Assembly (NCBI GenBank): GCA_002943765.1
Contig: PQWQ01000018.1
Coordinates: 62,001-126,000, forward strand
Length of the DNA stretch: 64,000 nt
Direction of reading: 5' to 3'
Source of the DNA: Psoroptes ovis
Lineage: Eukaryota > Arthropoda > Arachnida > Sarcoptiformes > Psoroptidae
Both the position numbers and the translations under genes were made by a program. Below are positions 57,634 to 64,000 of this stretch, piece by piece. Below the pieces are notes generated by a model that did not search any database, had not been told where the DNA came from, and saw only the letters and a list, made by a program, of their open reading frames with translations. Position 1 is the first letter of the stretch. Each line of letters begins with the position of its first letter.

Positions 57634-59922
57634 TTATTCTGATAAATTCAATTTTTTATTATGTTTATTATTATAATGTTTCATCATATTGCCTTTTTCT
57701 ACAAAATATTTACAACATAGTGGATGCAGACATTTAATTGTTTTCTCTTGTCGATGTACTTTCAAATGATATTGTAATTTATCTTTACGTAAAAAACTTG
57801 AATCACAACCCTCAAATGTACAACGAAACGGTTTTATGTGTGTATGTTTTTCATATATATGTAAATCAAGATGATATTTACGTTCAGTGGCAAAATCACA
57901 ATCATTATGATCACATTTGAATAATTTTTCGCCAGTGTGTAATGCACGATGTATGATGAGCCCACGATTTGTTTTAAATGTTGCTTCACATCCTGAAAAA
58001 TTTAGTGAAAAAAACATTATTGAAAGATTATCAATTAATTCTAACAAATTTTGTACAGAATTTACCTGACCAACCGCAACGAAATGGTCGCAATTCTGAA
58101 TGAGTATTACGATGGTGTCTCAATGAATCGTTAGTACGGAATTTTGATTGACAACCAGGAAAATCACAATGAAACGGTCGATCACCTGTATGTTTTCGTA
58201 CATGATTTTCGTATTGTCGTTTATTTTTTGCAATATAATTACAACCAGACCATTCACATTGGACTGAATCAATATTTTCATGTACATTCAAATGTGTCCG
58301 AAGGCCTAATCGTGATTTGAATAATTTATTACAATTTGGCCATTTACATTTCATAAATTCTTTGCTAGCAATGTCTGCATGATATTTTTTCATATGATTA
58401 TCCAATTCGGATGATGTAAAAAACATTGATGAACATTGATCGACTTTACATGCAAATTGTCTGACACCAATATGAATTAAATTTATATGTTCATTCATTG
58501 CCCATTCACGTTTTGTATTATATGTACAATTAGGATATCGACATTTAATCATTGATTCATCATCATCTAATTGCTTGATAGATTTTGTCGAATGTTTTCT
58601 AGTTTTTTTACTAGCTACTGTTGCTGCTGTCGGTAATTTTTTTCTGCTTCTTAAATTCATAGTTACATGAATCGCTTCATTTTGTGTATCATTCTTTTCG
58701 ATGGATTCGCATTTTTCCATTGATTTTTGAGTAATAAAATCGTTGGAATCAATGAGATCAAATAATGAGAATTTTCTTTTATCCAAAATTAAATCATCAA
58801 TTATTTGACTAATTGGATTATGGTCATTATCATCATCGAAGTTATTTTCATTTATTTTTGATAAATTTTCTATGCAGTTTTGATATTGCTTTTGTAAATC
58901 TTTATATTCATTATGAAAATTTTCCAAATTGCTTTGATTTTCGGTTGTTTTTTTGCGGAATAATAATTTCATTAATGTATCAAATGGAATCAATGATTCA
59001 TTATCAATGAGAGGATATTCTGTTTCGATTTGAACATTATTTTCATCTTCATCTTTATCATTATTTGCAGCATCATTCTTTTCATGATCATCATTATTGA
59101 TTATTTGGTGAAAATTTTCAATTAATTTATCATTCATATGATTCAATAATAAATTCATTCGATTCATGATTGATTGATAATGACACAGTTTATAAATGAT
59201 AAGCTTCGCTTGTTTTATCTGACTGGTTTTTGATGAATTATGTTGATCATCGAATGCGATTTGATTTGGTTTCTGTTCTTCAACAATTTGAGTAGTCATC
59301 ATTTTTCTTCGCTGCATTAAACGTCGTTTTTTCAACGGACGATATTCTTCATCATAATTGTTCTTATCAGAAATGTTTTCATCGCCATCTTCATCAATAT
59401 CATTATGCACATCATATTCTCCATTTTCTTCATCATCACTATTAGTATCGGAATCATGTTCAATGAACTGAATTGTTCCGTCTTTTTTATTCAATTGATT
59501 TGAATTTGAATCTTGGAGACTTTGATTCAAATCATTGTGATCAGCTTGAAGATTTTCATTAATATTGGATATTATTTGAACTAAAATATCAGAAAAGACA
59601 TTCATAGAAATTGAAATCTTGAAACACAAAAAAACATACCTTGTTGCAATTGTTGCGGCTCAATTGTCAATCGTTGTTGTTGATCAATGAATTGTTGTGT
59701 ACCGTCAACAACAACAACATCATTCAAATTAATGATTGACTTGTCATTTAAATCATTTACTACGATAAATTTTACAGCAATATTATCTGTGTTAATTAAA
59801 TTTGAAGCTGTCGTATTTGTGATGGTTGAAGTTGCTACAGATGTTGTCGATGATTTCATGGATGATGGCGATGGTGAATGATGTAATTGCATAAGAATTT
59901 GCTCATTTTGAATTGTGGACAT
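57634..59922 (-). CDS. Nine-finger C2H2 (CX4C) zinc-finger protein, three exons, 718 aa
   Basis: Exons 59922-59640, 59580-58066 and 57992-57634 join across a 59-bp intron (CAAG|GTATG..TTTTAG) and a 73-bp intron (TCAG|GTAAAT..TTTTCAG) that splits finger 6 (FRCGWSG-CEATF). The start is ATG 59922; the longer frame above it has no ATG. Residues 1-440 are S/T- and D/E/N-rich, with a basic patch KKRRLMQRRK near 178-187 that could be a nuclear signal. Residues 441-715 hold nine consecutive C2H2 fingers, every one with four residues between the cysteines (for example CRYPNC, CKVDQC, CKWPNC, CEWSGC, CDFPGC), with some TGE/TGD linkers. Nine CX4C fingers recall TFIIIA, which makes a nucleic-acid-binding role very likely, but the long acidic N-terminal region is unlike TFIIIA (about 360 aa), so I do not name it. 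An ATTAAA signal candidate on the minus strand lies at 57558-57553, about 75 nt past the stop. Confidence 0.9.
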
Positions 59923-60119
59923 GTTACAATTTTTGTGTAAATTCAATGATAAAATTGTTCAAAGATCAAATTTTCAAAAAATTTAATGGAGAAAATTGAT
60001 TCATTACTGTATTTTCTTCAAACAGAAAATGACAACAAGACTCAAATGGTAAAATTCATTTTTATTTTATCTCGTATATTCGGTAGATATACTGTAAATT
60101 TTTTATGATTTCTCTCATA

Positions 60120-60205
60120 AAAAAGTGCCACTGCCATTTTGGTGGTGGCGGTAGATTTGTGGTTCGCTTTTATGCTCACAGGCGGCGGCACTAGCAGGAA
60201 ATTTT
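60120..60205 (-). promoter_or_regulatory. Candidate zinc-finger gene promoter/5' UTR with YY1-like site
   Basis: This patch, about 200-280 nt upstream of the start codon, is markedly less AT-rich. On the minus strand it contains ACCACCAAAATGGCAGTGGC, which matches the YY1/Pho core (AAnATGGC), and GTGCCGCCGCCTGTGAGC. YY1-type cores near transcription starts are common in animal housekeeping promoters. Position and motif support this; no start site can be proven. Confidence 0.35.
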
Positions 60206-60522
60206 GTACCGAAAAATTCGAATCTTCGGAATTGAAAAAATTCGATTAATCAATTGATCGTTCGATTGATTAATCGATTTCAATAATAATCAATCGACCG
60301 ATCGGTTGACAACAGGTGTTGATTTATTCATTACCTGAAATGATGATGATATACAAAATCAAGTTATGTTCAGTATTAAAATCAAATAAAATTTAATTCA
60401 ATGAAAAATATTGATCGATATCTGATTGATTAGAAAATCTTTTACTTTGATTAATTGCAGCAATTATCTTCTACTCTTACCATCTCTTTTTTGCCTTCTT
60501 CCCTGAATGATTCTTATCTCAA

Positions 60523-60768
60523 TCACCATCTACTTACTGACTTCTTCATCTTTTTTTTCTTAGACTTGGTCATCATTGATGAATGGTGTATGTCAATTAC
60601 TGGTATGTTGGTGTGGAAATTGTTCACTGGCATTATCATTTGCTGGCACATGATCATCATGCATTTTAATTGATATGAAGGTATGAACACCGAGATATGG
60701 ATAAAAAAACCTGATATCTTCAACGAATCAAAATGTAAATCTTTCTTATCTTTTTTTTTCTTCTTCAC
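60523..60768 (-). CDS. Weak candidate lysine-rich ORF or exon pair (81 aa)
   Basis: The minus-strand frame begins with KKKKKDKKDLHFDSLKIS behind a pyrimidine tract ending TTTTTTGTCTAAG (about 60790-60770), which looks like a 3' splice site, and ends with TKSKKKKMKKSV at a perfect donor string TCA|GTAAGT. The two lysine-rich ends are imperfect copies of each other at DNA level (GTCTAAG followed by an A/G tract). The middle (MMIMCQQMIM) is not protein-like in this frame; another frame there reads MHDDHVPANDNASEQFPHQ. It could be one internal exon, two small exons, or only a duplicated purine tract. No family recognised. Confidence 0.18.
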   Translation of the reverse strand: MKKKKKDKKDLHFDSLKISGFFIHISVFIPSYQLKCMMIMCQQMIMPVNNFHTNIPVIDIHHSSMMTKSKKKKMKKSVSRW

Positions 60769-61844
60769 TTAGACAAAAAAGACAGAAAATTGATTGAGAA
60801 AATCATGAATTCGAGAGGTGAATTTGCGTTGAATTTTTCTTTTTCCATATAGTTTTACAAAAAAAAAAAAAAAAAACTCTGAGCCAGTTAAATTTTCTTT
60901 CCTATTTATGAATCATTTTTGACGTTTTGTCATCATTTTTCCATTTCAAATGTTTTTTAGATTTTACTCGATCATTTTTTCTCCTATGGACCCGACATCA
61001 ACAATATCGAACCCTAGCCAAAAGCTGAAGATGAGGAAAAATTTTTGACCCAATTTCATTATTTCATTTTTTTCTGGTCAGGAAATTTTTGGTTCATTTG
61101 CCTTCTTGTCTATGTTTTTTTATTGGAACAAAACATAAAAATTTAACTTTATTCGATTCAGCTGCTGTTTGTCAAAAAAAATGAAAAAAAATCGTTCAAA
61201 ATTTTCAATCAATAATGGTGAATAAATAAACAAATAAATAAATAAATAACAAACGGAAATTCATTCAATGAAATGAAACAAAATTTTGAAAAAAAAATGA
61301 AAGAAATTCGGGAAAAACCCTAAACAACAATCATGACTATTTTAACGTTGGAAAAAAAAATCAACAGATTTTGTCGATTTTTTTTTTCTGATCAACAAGT
61401 GTCAAAATAGTTGAATTTTTGTCGTTTTTTTTTTTGATTTTTTTTTTGTTTGAAAATTTTTAATTTACTTTTCATAAAAAATTGATTTAATTCTCAATCT
61501 ATTATTAATCAGTTTTTCTTATTCATTTAATTTGTAAACAAATTTTAATTTTCTTAATCCTTTGTTCTCTTTGTTTGTCTAGGCAAAAACAACAACAATA
61601 GCAGCCGAACGTTTTTTTTCTTCATTTTTTTTCGATTGTGATCGTGACCTTTTCTTCTTGTCTTTCGCATATATTATACAATGATTTAAATGATGATTAT
61701 TATTAAATGTTTGTTAATGAATGTTTGTTATTCGTTTAATGAAATGAATAGAAAGAAAAAATTAATCAAAAATTCATTAACGATTTTTTTTTCAACCTTT
61801 CATTTTATAAAATGAAAAATTGCATGATGAATTTCAATGAAGGT

Positions 61845-61875
61845 AAAAAAAAATTTTTTTTTTTTTTTTTTTTTT
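61845..61875. repeat. A9-T22 homopolymer junction
   Basis: Nine A followed directly by 22 T; could extrude as a hairpin and is a likely site of sequencing-length error. Confidence 0.7.
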
Positions 61876-62425
61876 GATTAATTTTTTTGAATTTTTAAGG
61901 TTCGTCGATATATAGGAAAAAAAAATCTTCGGATTGAATCAATTAATATGATTAAAAGTGTGTTTATATTTTCGTAAAATATTAATTATGAAATGACAAT
62001 TTGCCATGTTTTACACCGAGGTAATTCGATCCAATTAGCAGCTAAGTTTCTTTCGTTTTTTTTTCTTTGATATTCTTTTTTTTCAGGTGTTTTTTCTGCT
62101 TACTTTGATTTGATTTTACGGAAAATATTGATCATTTAAAATTATTCTTTAAAATGAGTAAAAAAACAACAAATGCTAATGAATGATTGAAATATCACTT
62201 CAATCATTATCTTTACAATTGTGATTGTTTTGTACAAATTTTTTGACAATAGATATTTAAAATCATTCATCATCGATTCATTAAATGATTCGAAAAAGAA
62301 AAGAATGGAAGAAAATAACAAAAAAAAAAAAAAAAATCTAACAATCCATTGATATACATGATGCAGCATCATCATCATCATCAGTAAACATTGACATCGA
62401 CATTCAACATTGACATCAACAACCG

Positions 62426-62449
62426 ACACACACACACACACACACACAA
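62426..62449. repeat. (CA)n microsatellite
   Basis: Twelve-unit CA dinucleotide run. Confidence 0.8.
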
Positions 62450-62813
62450 CTGCATACATTTAAAGCCATTCATTTTCTCTTCTTATTCTTTTTCTTGTTT
62501 TCTTGATTTTCTTGAATAATAATAATAATAATAATATTTACAGTTATGTCAGAAATTTTTTTTTCTCTCGTCTTGTTGTTGTCTATGACAAAACAACACA
62601 AACAACAACAACAACAACAAAAAATTATTATTTTTATTAAAATGTTTTTTTTTTCTTCGTTAATGTTTTTTCTGTTGTTGTTGTTGCTGTTGTTATTGTC
62701 GACTTAAAGTCACGAGGTCACGATCGTGAACTTTTTGTTTGCTCATAAATTTTTTTTTCTTTTTTTTGTTATTTTCACAAAGAAATAATAGTAATAATAA
62801 TAATGTTCAGAAT

Positions 62814-62831
62814 GAGAGAGAGAGAGAGAGA
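62814..62831. repeat. (AG)n microsatellite
   Basis: Nine-unit AG/GA dinucleotide run. Confidence 0.75.
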
Positions 62832-64000
62832 ATAAACATCAATTTTTTTTTTCATCTTGTGAAAGATAATGATGATGATCTTGAAATTTTTTGTTCATTT
62901 TGAATAAAATTTTTTTTTCTTCCATTATTTACTATCATGAATCGTTTAAATTTCAAATGATTAAATATCTTGATGAAATTTTTATTTTTATTTAGTTTTG
63001 TTTCTTAAATGAAATTTTTTTCTTCTTTCAATTCATTATTCTTGATTAAAATTTTTCTAATTTGAATTTTTTTCTTCCAAATTCAAGAGAATACTTCAAG
63101 GATTATAGTTTTTGAACAAAAAAAAAATGGTAGAATTAAATTAAGTCAACTTAAATCCAAGTGAATTGAATTTCTTAAAATTTTACCTTTTGATTTTTCA
63201 AAGATGATGAAAAAAAAATTTTCAATTGCGCAAATCGGTTAAAGAACAAATTTTTTTTTTTTGAATTTTTTCTTCACTCGATTTGCGCATACACGGAAGA
63301 ATTTTTTACAATTTGTTTACAATATATTTTGATAGATAGATAGACATGAAAAAAAAACCGCTAGTTACACACATTTGCAAACACATTCCATCAGATTTTT
63401 TTCTTTTTGAATGAAAATTTTTTTCTGATTCAAATTTGATAGAAGCATTATATAATCATGAAATTATAAAAATGATTTGAAACTATTTTTCATAATGCTA
63501 GTAGCATTTGGATGTTGTTCCGAAAATTGTTGTAGGCGGTGTCATTTTCGGTGTTTTTTTATTTCATTTTCCTCAAATAATACTTTTTGTGATTATTACA
63601 CAAAATGCATTATTTGAAGAGCATGTAAAAGAAATATAAAAAAAATTTTCCGAAAAAAAAACCAAAATTCAAACATATAACACACATTACAACATCGATT
63701 GAATAAAAAGAACTAAAAGGTCGACGTTCGATGTATGCGTGTGCATAAGTGTGTTTGGTTGTTGCTATTGCTGCAGTTGCTGGTTCAATATTTAATATTA
63801 TCATATCAGTCTGTGTTTTGAAAAGATTGAATCAATATGAATATGTTTTTTAGTGGATAAATAAATGTAAAAAATATAATTATTGTGAGAGAAAAAACGA
63901 TGATAATAATAATAATAATGACGATGATGATGATAATAAACATCGATCATGGATAATAATAATTGCAATAATTATCATACAATTGTTATAATCAATGAAT

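Larger units (their letters stand above)
60206..64000. other. T-rich, homopolymer-dense stretch with no supported gene
   Basis: Plus-strand T runs of 8-22 nt recur every 50-100 nt from 60840 to 63300, with few ORFs of any length. This would fit a long untranslated region or intron of a gene beyond 64000, or simply low-complexity intergenic DNA. Notable are palindromic ATTAATCGAT/ATCGATT runs at 60240-60310, an A9T22 junction at 61845-61875, (CA)n at 62426-62449, (AG)n at 62814-62831, and the palindromic string GGTCACGATCGTGAAC at 62717-62732. Confidence 0.45.

Noticed and set aside
59923..59946. Extra N-terminal eight residues on the zinc-finger protein
   Set aside because: That frame would begin at TTG; the first ATG is at 59922.

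Overview
This is a eukaryotic nuclear window, very AT-rich, full of homopolymers and (ATC/GAT)n-type microsatellites. The introns inside recognised coding regions are short (59-73 bp) with GTATGT/GTAAAT-like donors and TTTNAG acceptors, and the proteins are rich in Q, N, H and S. Gene content (a single Patronin/CAMSAP-type gene) and composition suggest an arthropod, most like an acariform/astigmatid mite of the dust-mite or scabies-mite type. That placement is inference. No bacterial, organellar or viral genes were seen.

Layout. Positions 1-28399 hold no gene that can be supported. There are only weak ORFs (the best is a 105-aa secreted-type ORF at 8640-8957), microsatellites and many small non-autonomous DNA transposons. 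Positions 28400-55446 (minus strand) hold one large gene, a Patronin/CAMSAP microtubule minus-end-binding protein. Its six coding exons were reconstructed from splice sites: 55446-55249, 33520-33194, 33133-32503, 32436-28871, 28803-28640 and 28544-28400 (1,676 aa). The first intron is 21.7 kb, whereas the other introns are 60-336 bp. It contains an alternative short first exon (34729-34664), a Q/N/H-rich ORF (38766-37936) that may be a third first exon or a separate gene, and a nested same-strand orphan gene (44998-42008, 996 aa, with poly-Q, poly-P and CxxC pairs). Positions 57634-59922 (minus strand) hold a three-exon gene for a 718-aa protein with nine C2H2 zinc fingers, all of the CX4C type, behind an acidic N-terminal half. 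Positions 60000-64000 hold no confident gene; a lysine-rich ORF at 60523-60768 is a weak candidate.

Mobile DNA. No transposase gene is present, but at least four families of short terminal-inverted-repeat elements are visible: (i) a mariner-like palindromic family with TIR TTGTCCGAAAAGTTTT, about 75-95 bp, with eleven two-ended copies plus halves; (ii) hAT-like elements with CAGTNNTTCTCAACC ends, one with a perfect 8-bp target duplication; (iii) a piggyBac-like TTAA-flanked element with related CG-rich hairpin fragments; (iv) a 621-bp foldback element whose two 284-bp arms are almost perfect inverted copies.

How the genes relate: all supported genes lie on the minus strand. The Patronin gene appears to use several promoters spread over 20 kb to give the same CH-coiled-coil-CKK protein different N termini. 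The zinc-finger gene lies upstream of it in the same orientation; no functional link between the two is visible.
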